64,000 nt of DNA. Origin: G963665925 sp963665925. GTDB lineage: Bacteria > Bacillota > Clostridia > Peptostreptococcales > Acidaminobacteraceae. Positions 34,181-44,027 of this stretch are shown piece by piece. Position numbers and translations under genes: made by a program. The notes below the pieces were generated by a model, which saw nothing but the letters and a program-made list of their open reading frames with translations, had not been told where the DNA came from and made no database searches. Position 1 is the stretch's first letter, and the number at the start of each line of letters is the position of its first letter. The DNA is taken from NCBI GenBank assembly GCA_963665925.1, contig OY762511.1, forward strand, positions 2,418,001-2,482,000. Direction: 5' to 3'.

Positions 34181-36649
34181 ATGAAACACCGTGTGTGGTC
34201 ACTCAGGACAGCGGTTATGCTCCCCATAGTAATCATTACATTTTTAGTTCTTATAGTGTCTGTTTATTTCAGTGCGCGTGATTACGATTTTTTAGCTAAG
34301 GAACAAGGCTCAAAAATTCTTGATGCGCTCTATGAAAATACAGAAATGCGTCTGAGCACCCTGCTTATGGATTCCCAGGATGTCAACAGCTTCTATGAGT
34401 ATTATATTGCCAATACAGGTATGTACGACTACGATACCATGTATGATATTGAACGGTTCACACTGGAGTTTATGAAGCAGGCACAGGCAGACACGCCGCA
34501 GATCAGTGCTATGAGCTATGGAGATGAAAAAGGAAATTTCGCAGGTTACAGGCACAATGACGACCAGTCATACGGTCTGATGCTGAAGGATACAAGAACG
34601 GACTTCAACTTGAACATTTATGCGGGCGAAAATCAGAAATCAGAACTACTGGCATCTTTTGAGGAATACGACCCGACAACGCGGCCCTGGTATGCCCCTG
34701 TAAAGAAAAACAGACAAGTTCAATGGTCTGAGGTTTATGTGAACTACGATGAAAAGATGGAGCTTACCATTACATCCCTAGTCCCTGTTTTTGACAAGCT
34801 CAATATCTTCAGGGGCGTGGCAGGTGCGGATGTGAAGCTCAATATGATCAATGATTTCCTGCTCGATGAAGAAATGAAGGGCAATGGTGTCATCTATATA
34901 GTAGACAGCGATTTTAACATCATAGCCCACTCCATTGATGCGGATTATGTAAAGATTACGGAGACCGACCCGCCAACAGCTGTTATGCTGCCGGCCTATG
35001 AAGCGGAAAATCAAATGATTCAAATGTCTGCAAAGCATATTCAGGAAGAAGAGACAGCAAGCGGCGAGGTTGAACAGATTATGATTGACAACGCACGCTA
35101 TTTTTCCATGTATTCACCTCTCAAGAGCCCGGCGGCGCTTAACTGGAGCATTGTGGCAGTCATCCCTGAATCGGACCTGATGGGTGCGGTTAAGCACAGA
35201 CAGGACACAACCTTTCAGTTTACGGCAGTCATACTTGTCTTCAGTATGTTTATGGCCATGTATGCCCTCTCAAGGGTCACAAAACCTATATTAGAAAGCT
35301 CTGAAGCGGCACTGAAGCTTTCCGGAGGTGACTTCGACACCAAGCTTGAAATCGGTAACGTTCAGCTCTTTGAAACGCGGGAACTTGTCATGGCCTTCAA
35401 CAATATGGCTGAAAAGCTTCAAGGCTCTTTTACCAAGCTCCAGGAGAGTGAGGAAAAGTACCGTACACTTATTGAAAATGTCGACAATATGATTTATAGC
35501 ATTTCCACAGATGGAAAATTCATTTCCATGAACAACAGCTTTGCAAGCGCCATGCCCTATAGCAAGGAATACATGATTGGAAAGCCTTACGAAATCATCA
35601 TTGAAAGCCATAAGATGCGCAGAATATGCGATGAGAGCTTTAACAATGTCCTTAAAACGAATACAAAACAGGATTTCCAATACGAGTATTTGGATTTGAG
35701 TGGAGATCGGAAAATTCAGAGTGTCAAGCTGGTACCTCAGTTTGATGAGAATGGGAACCTGGCCTCGATTCTCGGTGCCAGCACGGATATTACGGACCTC
35801 GTACTTGCCCAGGAACGTATTCAGAGCCTGCTGAAAGCTGAGAAACAGGAGCTTGAGAGCATGGTCAGGGAAAGAACTGAAGAACTTGAAGCGACAATGC
35901 AGGAGCTTATTGACCGCGAACGCCTGGCGTCCCTTGGAAGCCTCGTGGCAGGCATTGCCCATGAAGTCAATACACCACTGGGCGTTGCCGTAACGGCAGG
36001 TTCCTATATGGATAAGATCAATACAACCATGTTTAGGAAGCTGCGGGAAGGTAAGCTTTCCAAAAAAGATCTTACAGAATATATGAAGAGTATCGATGAA
36101 AGTGCTGAAATCATCAATACCAACTTGGGAAGGGCGTCTGAACTCATCCGAAGCTTCAAAGAGATTTCTGTAAATCAGAGTGTTGAGAACATTACGGATT
36201 TCAAGGTGGCTGACACAATTCACGATGTGCTCCTTGCCTTGAAGCACGAATATAAAAATACCAAGCACACATTTGAAATTGATTGTGACGAGGCACTTCA
36301 AATCAGAAGTTACCCGGGGGCCTTATCTCAAATACTCACGAATCTGATTATGAACTCACTCATCCATGGTTTTGAACAGGTTGAAGAGGGGCATATTCAT
36401 ATAAGAGCCTACCGCGAAGATGACACCTTCATATTTGATTATTGGGATGACGGCGCAGGGATTTCAGAGGAAAATCTGTCACGGATTTTCGACCCCTTCT
36501 TTACGACGAATCGAAAACGTGGTGGCAGTGGCCTTGGATTGAATATCGTGTATAACATAGTGACAGGAAAACTTAATGGCAAAATTCAATGTATCAGTGA
36601 AGAGGGCAAGGGCACAAGATTTGTCATCAGAACACCGCTTGATAAGTAG
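34181..36649 (+). CDS. CACHE-HAMP-PAS sensor histidine kinase
   Basis: An 822-residue membrane kinase. TM1 lies at about 12-32, a large double-CACHE-like extracellular sensor at about 40-330, TM2 at about 344-363, HAMP to about 420, PAS at about 425-545, a short coiled coil, HisKA with the histidine in GIAHEVNTPLG (about residue 590), and HATPase_c with GGSGLGLNIVYNIV. ATG 34181 has AGGAG upstream. The next gene, 55 bases on, encodes a response regulator with an HD-GYP domain, so this kinase probably controls c-di-GMP breakdown in response to an external ligand. Confidence 0.93.
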   Translation: MKHRVWSLRTAVMLPIVIITFLVLIVSVYFSARDYDFLAKEQGSKILDALYENTEMRLSTLLMDSQDVNSFYEYYIANTGMYDYDTMYDIERFTLEFMKQAQADTPQISAMSYGDEKGNFAGYRHNDDQSYGLMLKDTRTDFNLNIYAGENQKSELLASFEEYDPTTRPWYAPVKKNRQVQWSEVYVNYDEKMELTITSLVPVFDKLNIFRGVAGADVKLNMINDFLLDEEMKGNGVIYIVDSDFNIIAHSIDADYVKITETDPPTAVMLPAYEAENQMIQMSAKHIQEEETASGEVEQIMIDNARYFSMYSPLKSPAALNWSIVAVIPESDLMGAVKHRQDTTFQFTAVILVFSMFMAMYALSRVTKPILESSEAALKLSGGDFDTKLEIGNVQLFETRELVMAFNNMAEKLQGSFTKLQESEEKYRTLIENVDNMIYSISTDGKFISMNNSFASAMPYSKEYMIGKPYEIIIESHKMRRICDESFNNVLKTNTKQDFQYEYLDLSGDRKIQSVKLVPQFDENGNLASILGASTDITDLVLAQERIQSLLKAEKQELESMVRERTEELEATMQELIDRERLASLGSLVAGIAHEVNTPLGVAVTAGSYMDKINTTMFRKLREGKLSKKDLTEYMKSIDESAEIINTNLGRASELIRSFKEISVNQSVENITDFKVADTIHDVLLALKHEYKNTKHTFEIDCDEALQIRSYPGALSQILTNLIMNSLIHGFEQVEEGHIHIRAYREDDTFIFDYWDDGAGISEENLSRIFDPFFTTNRKRGGSGLGLNIVYNIVTGKLNGKIQCISEEGKGTRFVIRTPLDK

Positions 36650-36704
36650 GTGGACATAGATGAGGATAATGTGTCAGGACCCATATCATATTTGAGGTGA
36701 TCAC

Positions 36705-38279
36705 ATGGAGAAATGGGACGCAGATGATTTTGAACTGGATTTTTTAAATGAAGATGATGATGAAGAACAAAGCATGAATAGGGGAACCTATAAGGTTGTC
36801 ATTGCCGATGACGATGAAGAAATTCATAAAGTGACAAAAATGATTCTCAGGGACTTTGATTTTGAAGGGAAGAAACTGGAGTTCTTTGACACATACTCCG
36901 GCAAGGAAACCATTGAAATTCTTGAGCAGCATCCCGACACGGCAATACTGTTTCTCGATGTGGTTATGGAAAGCAGTCATGCAGGTCTTGAAGTCGTTGA
37001 GCATCTCAGGCATGTTCTCAAGAATGGGATGACACGTATTGTCCTTAGAACCGGTCAACCGGGTGAAGCGCCAGAGGAGCAGATCATTCGAGACTTTGAC
37101 ATCAACGACTACCGCCTTAAGACGGAGCTGACGGTCAAGAGACTGAATACGACTCTCTACTCAGCCCTTCGAAACTTCAGGGATCTTAACAAACTCGAGA
37201 AGCACAGAAGTGGTCTGGAAAAGATTATAAAATCAAGTGCCAGACTCTTTGAGCATAATTCCCTGAAGGACTTTCTAACCAGTATTCTTGACGAGCTCTC
37301 CAATCTGCATACAGACCAACCTGATATGGTCTACATTAGAAACAGCGACAAGACAGCTGATGGCTTTGTAACCATGGAGAAGAAAAATAAGAATATCATC
37401 GTGGCCGCTACAGGAAAATACGAAAATTATATTGATCAGGAGGTCGAATCCATTCCGGACTTAAACTTCCTGCATGAGTGGATGCGCAGCGACAAGGAAA
37501 ACGACAAAATCGTGGACCGTATCGATAAGGGTGTGGTAATACAAAGCAGTGGAAACAGCAATTTGAGCAACTTCATCTTTATTGAGGGTGACAAGATGGG
37601 CCTTGATATGGAACTGATTCAGCTCTTTCTTTCCAATTACTCCATTGCTCTGGATAACTATATCTTGAACAATATGATCAATACGACACAGAAGGAAATC
37701 GTCTTTGCCCTTGGTGAAATTGTAGACAGTCATCATGAGGAAACCGGAAGCCATGTCAAACGCATGTCGGAAATGATGTATCAGTTTGCCCTCTGCAATC
37801 ATTTTTCCTATACAGAGGCGGAGATGATTCGGGTTGCAAGCACCATGCATGACCTTGGAAAAATCGCCATACCGGATAAAATACTCAAAAAGCCTGGCAG
37901 CCTTGATGAAGAGGAGTTCGATACCATCAAGACCCACACGCTGCATGGCTATAAGATTCTTAACAGCTCGGATCTTGAAGTGCTCAAGATGGCAGCTGAA
38001 ATCGCACTCAATCACCATGAAAAGTATGATGGAAGCGGGTATCCGAGCGGGAAGAAAGACCGCGAAATTCCGCTGAGTGCCAGAATGCTTGCCATTATTG
38101 ATGTGTTTGATGCCATGACGCATAGGCGTGTTTACAAAGAAGCCTGTTCAGTTGAAGAATCCTTGGATTATATAAAGGCACAGAGCGGCCGCCATTTCGA
38201 TCCCAATATGGTAAGTGTTTTTCTGGATAATTTGGAAACAATTGTTGGCGGTGACCAAGTGTGCAGTGCAAGTGTATAA
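36705..38279 (+). CDS. response regulator with DUF3369 and HD-GYP c-di-GMP phosphodiesterase
   Basis: A 524-residue protein. After an acidic N-terminal tail comes a receiver domain (about 28-150) with phospho-acceptor Asp in ILFLDVVME, then a DUF3369 region (about 160-330), then HD-GYP (about 345-515). The HD-GYP catalytic residues are intact: HHEETGSHVKRM, the HD pair in TMHDLGKIAIPD, and HHEKYDGSGYP, which carries the GYP motif. It should hydrolyse c-di-GMP to pGpG or GMP. GAGGTG precedes ATG. It pairs with the kinase upstream. The DUF3369 module between receiver and output probably transmits or adds a signal. Confidence 0.94.
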   Translation: MEKWDADDFELDFLNEDDDEEQSMNRGTYKVVIADDDEEIHKVTKMILRDFDFEGKKLEFFDTYSGKETIEILEQHPDTAILFLDVVMESSHAGLEVVEHLRHVLKNGMTRIVLRTGQPGEAPEEQIIRDFDINDYRLKTELTVKRLNTTLYSALRNFRDLNKLEKHRSGLEKIIKSSARLFEHNSLKDFLTSILDELSNLHTDQPDMVYIRNSDKTADGFVTMEKKNKNIIVAATGKYENYIDQEVESIPDLNFLHEWMRSDKENDKIVDRIDKGVVIQSSGNSNLSNFIFIEGDKMGLDMELIQLFLSNYSIALDNYILNNMINTTQKEIVFALGEIVDSHHEETGSHVKRMSEMMYQFALCNHFSYTEAEMIRVASTMHDLGKIAIPDKILKKPGSLDEEEFDTIKTHTLHGYKILNSSDLEVLKMAAEIALNHHEKYDGSGYPSGKKDREIPLSARMLAIIDVFDAMTHRRVYKEACSVEESLDYIKAQSGRHFDPNMVSVFLDNLETIVGGDQVCSASV

Positions 38280-38298
38280 AAACATGTATCCTAAATGC

Positions 38299-38340
38299 AT
38301 TCTGAATGATAAAATAGTATCGTTCAGAATGTTTTTTTGT
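38299..38340 (+). terminator. terminator after the HD-GYP gene
   Basis: ATTCTGAATGATA faces TATCGTTCAGAAT (one G-T pair), followed by a run of seven T. Confidence 0.9.
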
Positions 38341-38443
38341 TCATAAAACCATAACATTTGGTTTATATAATAAACTGTCATCGTGCTAAAAACATGTAGA
38401 ATATCGGATGAAAATCTCAAATTAACAAGAGAGGTATAGGGCT

Positions 38444-39766
38444 ATGCAGAATCAGTTGAAAAAATGGATGCCTTGGGGCATTGCATTCATTATAGTGATG
38501 ACAGCAGTTATGATACAAAATGCGGCAATAGACGCAAGTGAAGTCTATATGGGAGACGCATATCTCGGAACGACCGCAGATACGGATGCTGTTGGCGCCT
38601 ACTATGAAGCGCTGCAGGCGGATATTTCTGCAAGTGGCTATTATGAGACACAATTTGAAAGTGTCCTTCGCTTTGAGGCTGTAAAATGCAAGGAAGACGC
38701 ATTGACGCAGACTGCCGATCTGAACAAGCTAATCGAAGACCACATGGCGTATGCTACTTACGGTTATGCCTTGTATGTGGATGGTGAGGAATTTGTCGCC
38801 TTCAGAACCCAGGCTGATGCAGATGCATTTCTAAAGCGGGTTAAGAATCTGTACGTAGACTCAGCGGAGAACGCCGAGTTTTATGAAAACGTAGCTGTTG
38901 AAAGAGTGCAGGTCCTTCCCAAGGAAGTTGAGACCGTTGACTTTGCCATTGAAAAGGTGCTTGGTGGAAAAGAGGAGCTGGAAACCTACGTTGTTGAAAA
39001 AGGGGATACAACTTGGGATATCGCAAATCGTTTTGGTTTGAGTGTGGAAGAGCTTGCAGGGGCAAACGGCGAGGTGGATCTGACACGACTTCAGATTGGA
39101 CAGACAATCAGTCTGAATACACCAAAGCCATGGTTCCAAGTGGTTACAACCGAAACGGTAGAGGAAGAGCAGCCTATAATCGGAACAACATACTATGAAA
39201 AGAATGCTGACATGTATGTGGGCGAACAGAAAATAAAGACGCAGGGCAAGGACGGTCTTAAAAATGTCGTGATTGAAAAGACATATATCAATGGGAGACT
39301 GGAGCAGGAGCAGGTGGTTTCGGAAGAGGTGGTCCTAGAACCGGTTCATACCGTTATGCTGACTGGTTCAAAATGGAGAGAGGTGGCCGCCTCAGGAGAG
39401 TTTGTAAATCCAGCGAGCGGTATCTTGACTTCACGATTTGGTACGCGATGGGGCCGCATGCACGAAGGTATTGATATTGGCGCACCTACTGGAACGCCAA
39501 TTAGGGCTGCTGATGCAGGTGTCGTAACGGCATCACGCTACATCACCGGCTATGGCTATACTGTGATTTTGGATCATGGAAATGGCATCAACACCTTATA
39601 TGGACATGCAAGTGCTCTTCTTGTAGAAGTTGGTCAGACCGTCGAAAAAAATGAAACAATTGCCCGAGTTGGAACGTCAGGATCAACGACAGGTTCATGT
39701 CTGCATTTCGAGGTGCGACTGAATGGAGAACCGATTGATCCACTGCCTTATGTGAATTATGAATAA
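38444..39766 (+). CDS. M23 peptidoglycan endopeptidase with LysM and G5 domains
   Basis: A 440-residue envelope protein. It has an N-terminal membrane anchor or signal segment (WGIAFIIVMTAVMIQ, about 10-25), an unassigned region, a LysM peptidoglycan-binding domain at about 185-230 (YVVEKGDTTWDIANRFG), a G5 domain at about 235-310, and a C-terminal M23 metallopeptidase at about 325-435. The zinc ligands are visible as HEGIDIG and HFEVR, with the catalytic GHAS loop between. It should cut peptide cross-links in the cell wall. The start has GAGAGG upstream. Proteins with this layout act in elongation, division or spore development; nothing nearby decides which. Confidence 0.93.
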   Translation: MQNQLKKWMPWGIAFIIVMTAVMIQNAAIDASEVYMGDAYLGTTADTDAVGAYYEALQADISASGYYETQFESVLRFEAVKCKEDALTQTADLNKLIEDHMAYATYGYALYVDGEEFVAFRTQADADAFLKRVKNLYVDSAENAEFYENVAVERVQVLPKEVETVDFAIEKVLGGKEELETYVVEKGDTTWDIANRFGLSVEELAGANGEVDLTRLQIGQTISLNTPKPWFQVVTTETVEEEQPIIGTTYYEKNADMYVGEQKIKTQGKDGLKNVVIEKTYINGRLEQEQVVSEEVVLEPVHTVMLTGSKWREVAASGEFVNPASGILTSRFGTRWGRMHEGIDIGAPTGTPIRAADAGVVTASRYITGYGYTVILDHGNGINTLYGHASALLVEVGQTVEKNETIARVGTSGSTTGSCLHFEVRLNGEPIDPLPYVNYE

Positions 39767-39774
39767 TGAAAGAC

Positions 39775-39821
39775 AAACCAGCAGCAGGGCAGAAAGTAAA
39801 AGCTCGTCTGCTGGTTTTTTA
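39775..39821 (+). terminator. terminator after the M23 peptidase gene
   Basis: AACCAGCAG pairs with CTGCTGGTT, followed by TTTT. Confidence 0.85.
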
Positions 39822-39864
39822 ATTGAAAAAGCATTCGAAAACAAGACAGAAAGAGGCGTTTGAC

Positions 39865-40485
39865 ATGACAAAGAAAATGGAAGCAAAACAAGTGAATGGC
39901 CTGAGTGTCGAAAAGGTCAGCGAAATCGACAAGCTGTCATATCTCAATACATTTCATATTGAATACAAAACCAAGTCTGGGAAGGATAGAGTCTGGGAAC
40001 TGGTTTCTCGGCAGAGTAAGAGCCGACTTGAAAATGAGATTTTCAGTGGTCAGTCCTATACGGACGGGGCTATGATTTTTGCGACCGATGAGACCGGTGA
40101 TAAAGTTGTTATTCTCCGAGAGTTCAGGGTCAGTGCAGGACAGTATGTATATATGTTCCCGGCAGGCCTGATCGAGGAGGGAGAATCGATTGAAAAGGCA
40201 AGTGTTCGGGAGTTCAAGGAGGAAACGGGAATGACGCTCATGCCAGAGTATATTGAGCGTGAACGCTATGTCTCTGTGGGTATTATTAATGAGAGGGTGA
40301 ATATCGTATACGGAAAGTTCGGGGGTCTCCCTTCAAAAGCCTTTCAGGAGGACAATGAAGACGCTGAAATTCTTATAATAGGGAGGTCGGAAGCCCTTGA
40401 TATTCTGAACAATGAAGAGGTATCCATAAGAACAGCTATGCTGTTGCAGAGTTATTTCAAAATTCATCCTTATTTTGACCGGTAA
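39865..40485 (+). CDS. Nudix hydrolase, ADP-ribose pyrophosphatase-like
   Basis: A 206-residue Nudix enzyme with a complete Nudix box: GLIEEGESIEKASVREF followed by KEETGM. The upstream strands (VVILREFRVSAGQYVYMFPAG) resemble the ADP-ribose pyrophosphatase branch, in which the box follows an FPAG-type loop. It probably hydrolyses ADP-ribose or a related nucleoside diphosphate derivative. ATG 39865 is preferred because AAAGAGG lies 8 bases upstream; the TTG at 39823 lies in the preceding terminator region. The next gene starts 136 bases downstream. The exact substrate is not certain from motif reading. Confidence 0.9.
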   Translation: MTKKMEAKQVNGLSVEKVSEIDKLSYLNTFHIEYKTKSGKDRVWELVSRQSKSRLENEIFSGQSYTDGAMIFATDETGDKVVILREFRVSAGQYVYMFPAGLIEEGESIEKASVREFKEETGMTLMPEYIERERYVSVGIINERVNIVYGKFGGLPSKAFQEDNEDAEILIIGRSEALDILNNEEVSIRTAMLLQSYFKIHPYFDR

Positions 40486-40621
40486 ATACATTAAATTTCA
40501 TTTTCAAAGGCGTTATAAGAAGCTGCACGGCATACCGCCAACAGCTGTGCGCAGGGGCAATCATGAATTGCAGGCAATTCCGCCACTGTCTTTTCAACTT
40601 ACCGTGAAAGGAGAAAAAAGG

Positions 40622-41107
40622 ATGAATTATCAGATTATCGACCGAGAGGCATTTGAGCTGACTGGATTTAAAAAGCGGGTCACAACAAAAAACAATGAGA
40701 ACTTCAAAATCATACCTGAGTTCTGGGAGGTCTTGAGTAAGCAGGGTAAAGTGGATAAGCTCTATCGTCAGTCGGCAGATGGCGATGTGATTGGTGCAGC
40801 CATTAATTTTGATGGCAATGAGAACTTTGACTATCTGGTTGCCATACGTTCTACGGCCCTAGAGTCATTTGGAGAAGAGACCATAACGGTGACCATTCCT
40901 GCAAGCAAATGGGCCGTCTTTACTGGTGTTGGAGAAATGCCAATGGCTATTCAGGAAACATGGAAGCGGATTTACCATGAGTGGTTTCCTGCAACATCCT
41001 ATGAGCATGCCGGAACTGCTGAGCTGGAGATTTATCCGGCTGACTGTGAAACCGATGAAGGCATGCGCTATGAAGTGTGGATTCCCATCGTTGAAGGACA
41101 AAAGTAA
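40622..41107 (+). CDS. GyrI-like / AraC effector-binding domain protein
   Basis: A 161-residue stand-alone small-molecule-binding domain of the GyrI-like (SOUL/BmrR-type) fold. Pattern support comes from VTIPASKWAVFTGVG followed by IQETWKRIYHEWFP and the terminal ELEIYPAD...YEVWIPI, which are standard for the effector-binding domain of AraC-type regulators and YdeE/YtkR-like proteins. There is no DNA-binding part. ATG 40622 has AAAGGAG upstream; the frame is open for 49 codons before it but overlaps the Nudix gene. It may bind hydrophobic or cationic compounds; the physiological role is unknown. Confidence 0.85.
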   Translation: MNYQIIDREAFELTGFKKRVTTKNNENFKIIPEFWEVLSKQGKVDKLYRQSADGDVIGAAINFDGNENFDYLVAIRSTALESFGEETITVTIPASKWAVFTGVGEMPMAIQETWKRIYHEWFPATSYEHAGTAELEIYPADCETDEGMRYEVWIPIVEGQK

Positions 41108-41134
41108 AAAGCATAGGCAGACCATAAGAGGAGG

Positions 41135-41179
41135 CTCTGAGGTCCAGTTTGAGCAATGAAACTGGATTTCAGAGTTTTT
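41135..41179 (+). terminator. terminator after the GyrI-like gene
   Basis: CTCTGAGGTCCAGTTT faces AAACTGGATTTCAGAG with a small mismatch, followed by TTTTT. Confidence 0.85.
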
Positions 41180-41213
41180 CTATATTAAAATGATAGGTGA
41201 AGGTGGTGGCTGT

Positions 41214-42227
41214 GTGAATGCGTTAGATCTAGGAACGATAATGAAGAATACCCCAAAGCGAAATGGGGATGACAAGCCTGTTGGAAGATTTGCACCCAGT
41301 CCAACAGGTTACATACATTTGGGAAATGTTTGGGCAGCCCTGCTTGCCTGGCTGCCTGTAAGGCAAAAGTCTGGAACCATGATACTCCGTATTGAGGACC
41401 TCGATCCAGACAGGTCCAAGCCTGAATATGTTGAGCGTCTTGTCCATGATATGAAATGGATAGGACTGGATTGGGATGAAGACCCGTGGACTGGTGGTGC
41501 ATTCGGTCCTTATTCTCAAAGCGACAGAAGAGAAATCTATGAGGCGGCACTTGAGGCCCTCAAAGACTGTGGAAAGGTATATCCATGCTTCTGTACCCGA
41601 AAGGAGCTTAGAGAAGCCAGTGCACCCCATGAGGAAGATGGCATTTTCATATATAACGGAAAATGCAGGCGCCTTTCCGGTGATGTGAGACGTAAGCGCC
41701 TGGAGGCTGGTGATCGGCATGCGTGGCGGCTCGAGGTGCCTAATCGGGATTACGGATTTCATGACTTGAATTATGGGGCCTACATGCAGAATCTGGCCAG
41801 GGACTGCGGTGATTTTCTCCTGACGCGGACAGATGGAGTACATGCGTATCAGCTGGCGGTAGTCGTCGATGATGGCCTTATGGGCGTAGATATGGTTGTA
41901 CGCGGCTCAGACCTTATGGACTCAACTCCGCGGCAGATTTATTTGCATGAGCTTTTAGGGTTTGATATTCCAAGTTTTGGACACGTGCCTCTCCTAAAGG
42001 GCGAGAATGCAGCACGCTTGTCAAAGCGACACAAGTCACTCGACCTGGGATCCCTTAGAAATGCTGGCTGGGCAGCTGAGGAGATTCTGGGACTTCTTGC
42101 GGTAAAGGCAGGGCTCATTGACAGGTTTGAGCCCGTAAAAGCCAAGGACCTTATCGATGTATTCAGTTGGAGCAAGCTACCCAAGACGGATATTTCAATT
42201 TTAGACAGTGAACTCATAAAACCCTGA
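41214..42227 (+). CDS. gluQ: GluQRS, glutamyl-queuosine tRNA(Asp) synthetase
   Basis: GluQRS is a paralogue of the catalytic half of glutamyl-tRNA synthetase that attaches glutamate to queuosine-34 of tRNA(Asp). The class I signature appears as APSPTGYIHLGN and the KMSKS equivalent as RLSKRHKSLDL. Zinc ligands are seen in CFCTRKE and the later YNGKC. There is no C-terminal anticodon-binding domain, which separates it from GltX, although at about 337 residues it is somewhat longer than the Proteobacterial enzyme (about 300). The start is uncertain: GTG 41214 has GAAGGTGG upstream, ATG 41241 would shorten it by nine residues, and ATG 41190 lacks a site. Confidence 0.88.
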   Translation: MNALDLGTIMKNTPKRNGDDKPVGRFAPSPTGYIHLGNVWAALLAWLPVRQKSGTMILRIEDLDPDRSKPEYVERLVHDMKWIGLDWDEDPWTGGAFGPYSQSDRREIYEAALEALKDCGKVYPCFCTRKELREASAPHEEDGIFIYNGKCRRLSGDVRRKRLEAGDRHAWRLEVPNRDYGFHDLNYGAYMQNLARDCGDFLLTRTDGVHAYQLAVVVDDGLMGVDMVVRGSDLMDSTPRQIYLHELLGFDIPSFGHVPLLKGENAARLSKRHKSLDLGSLRNAGWAAEEILGLLAVKAGLIDRFEPVKAKDLIDVFSWSKLPKTDISILDSELIKP

Positions 42228-42235
42228 TTGGCACT

Positions 42236-42263
42236 TTGTTATGTTGTCAGGATACGCTATAAT
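42236..42263 (+). promoter_or_regulatory. promoter of mnmA
   Basis: TTGTTA and an exact TATAAT are separated by 16 bases. The -10 box ends 37 bases before ATG 42301. Confidence 0.55.
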
Positions 42264-42300
42264 AGACCAAGTGTAATAAAGAACGATTAAGGAGCCATAA

Positions 42301-43392
42301 ATGCGCAGTATAAAAAAAGGGGCTAAAGTTGCAGTCGCCTTGAGTGGCGGCGTTGATAGCACAGCTGCAGCCATAAGGTTAATGGATGAAGGCTATGAAT
42401 GCTTCGGTATTACCATGTACCTTTTTGACTTATATGATGAAACGGGGCGTCTTGGACCGCCTGAGTTTTTAGAGGAAGCCAGACGTGTTGCAGATGCACT
42501 GGGCATAGAGCATCATATTCTGGACTTGAGAGAGTATTTCAAAGACAAGGTCATAGAGGCCTTTGCGAAGAGTTATCTGGCTGGAGAGACCCCGAATCCA
42601 TGCGTCCTCTGCAATAAGGCGGTGAAATATGGAAAGTTGCTTGATGAAGCCTTGAGACTGGGTGCTGATTATATGGCGACCGGTCACTATGCCCGCGTCA
42701 TTGAAAATGAAGAGACAGGTTGTCTGGAGCTGCATAAGGGCTGTGCTGACAGAAAGGATCAGGCCTATGTAATGTATGGTCTTTCCCAGCGTCAGCTCAA
42801 TCGGATTCTTTTTCCAAACGGCACCTATACGACCAAGCAGGTCGTCAGAGACCTTGTCGCCGAGCGCGACATTTTCACAGCAGAGAAAAAGGACTCCATG
42901 GGAATCTGTTTCGCGCCAGATGGCAGATACGATACAGTGATTGATGCCTTATATCCGGGTCAAATACGACCGGGAAAATTTGTGGACATCCAGGGCAGAA
43001 CGCTCGGAACCCATAGGGGACATGTCCACTATACTATTGGTCAAAAAAGAGGCCTTGGTGTCGACAGTGAAGCGCCCCTGTTCGTGACGGCAATTTGTCC
43101 CAAGAAAAATGAAATTGTCCTTGGGAGGGATGCAGATACTTACGCAGAGCGCATTATCATAGATGATGTCAATGTGATTTGTGACAGCGATGCGCCGATT
43201 GAAGGCTTGGTTCAGCTCAAGATGTTCAACTGGGGACTTGTGCTGGAAGCCAATGCCCATGTTCTTGAAGATGGACGTGTGGAACTTGCTTTTTTAAAGC
43301 CTGAAAGAGCGCCTGTTACAGGTCAGCATGCGGTTATATACGAAGGCCAGCGGATTTTGGGCGGCGGTAAGATTGTTAAGGTAATCAAGTAA
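42301..43392 (+). CDS. mnmA: tRNA-specific 2-thiouridylase MnmA
   Basis: MnmA thiolates U34 of tRNA(Lys), tRNA(Glu) and tRNA(Gln), using ATP and a persulfide sulfur. The 363-residue protein has the PP-loop ALSGGVDST at residues 13-21, the catalytic cysteines Cys101 (NPCVLCNK) and Cys203 (MGICF), and the HYTIGQKRGLG segment of the central domain. The start has AAGGAG at good spacing. It follows gluQ, another tRNA anticodon-modification gene, after a 73-base gap with its own promoter. A DnaQ-like gene follows 15 bases after the stop and may be co-transcribed. No cysteine desulfurase gene is adjacent. Confidence 0.95.
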   Translation: MRSIKKGAKVAVALSGGVDSTAAAIRLMDEGYECFGITMYLFDLYDETGRLGPPEFLEEARRVADALGIEHHILDLREYFKDKVIEAFAKSYLAGETPNPCVLCNKAVKYGKLLDEALRLGADYMATGHYARVIENEETGCLELHKGCADRKDQAYVMYGLSQRQLNRILFPNGTYTTKQVVRDLVAERDIFTAEKKDSMGICFAPDGRYDTVIDALYPGQIRPGKFVDIQGRTLGTHRGHVHYTIGQKRGLGVDSEAPLFVTAICPKKNEIVLGRDADTYAERIIIDDVNVICDSDAPIEGLVQLKMFNWGLVLEANAHVLEDGRVELAFLKPERAPVTGQHAVIYEGQRILGGGKIVKVIK

Positions 43393-43407
43393 GATGAGGA
43401 GGGACAC

Positions 43408-43959
43408 ATGTCCATTGAATCAAAGAAACTGATTTTCTCGTTTGATATAGAGTCCGATGGTCTATATGGAGAAGGATTTGCTGTAGGAGCCGTGATAATT
43501 GACGTTGAAACGGGTAGAATTATAAATGAGTTTTCAGGATGTGTTGAAAGCTATAAGGTTACAGATAAATTCACCAAGGACAATATTGTGAAGTACCTGA
43601 AGGAAATGCCGAGATATGGATCGGTTCAGGCGCTTCGTGAGGCATTTTGGCAGTTTTATATGAAGTACAGGACCGGTGAAGAGCGTCAGAATCGCGAGAT
43701 TGTTTTTCTGGCAGATAACTGTGCGCCTGTGGAAGCAAGATTCCTGCGAGACTGTGTGATGGACGACCATCGAAATCGAAAGTTCCAGGCACCATTTCCC
43801 CTGATTGACCTGGCGACAGTTCTCTTTATGAAAGGCTATGAGAACCATTTGAACAGGCGTGCATTCAGCAACTGTCCAGGAAGAAAGCACCATCCGCTGG
43901 ACGACGCAGCAGCAAGTGGGTTGACATTTTGGAAACTGGTGTATGCAGCTAAAGCTTAA
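43408..43959 (+). CDS. DnaQ-like (DEDD) 3'-5' exonuclease family protein
   Basis: A 183-residue protein with the RNase T/DnaQ exonuclease layout. ExoI is SFDIESDGLYG (Asp and Glu ligands), ExoII is probably FLADNCAPVEARFL, and ExoIII is HHPLDDAAASG with the catalytic His and Asp. All metal ligands of a DEDDh nuclease can therefore be placed. It probably trims single-stranded RNA or DNA ends. GAGGAGGG precedes ATG, and it lies 15 bases after mnmA, so the two are probably co-transcribed, which hints at an RNA substrate. The exact substrate is not known. It is shorter than the polymerase III epsilon subunit and lacks a polymerase-binding tail. Confidence 0.82.
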   Translation: MSIESKKLIFSFDIESDGLYGEGFAVGAVIIDVETGRIINEFSGCVESYKVTDKFTKDNIVKYLKEMPRYGSVQALREAFWQFYMKYRTGEERQNREIVFLADNCAPVEARFLRDCVMDDHRNRKFQAPFPLIDLATVLFMKGYENHLNRRAFSNCPGRKHHPLDDAAASGLTFWKLVYAAKA

Positions 43960-44027
43960 GCCTGAAAGATTAGCCTTGCAACATGTCTCTTCAAAGGTTT
44001 TCATGACAGTACTGGAGTGTGTGAATT

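Noticed and set aside
35291..36301. A 336-codon frame on the minus strand opposite the sensor kinase gene
   Set aside because: It is antisense to a gene with clear HisKA and HATPase motifs, has no start signal, and its translation resembles no protein.
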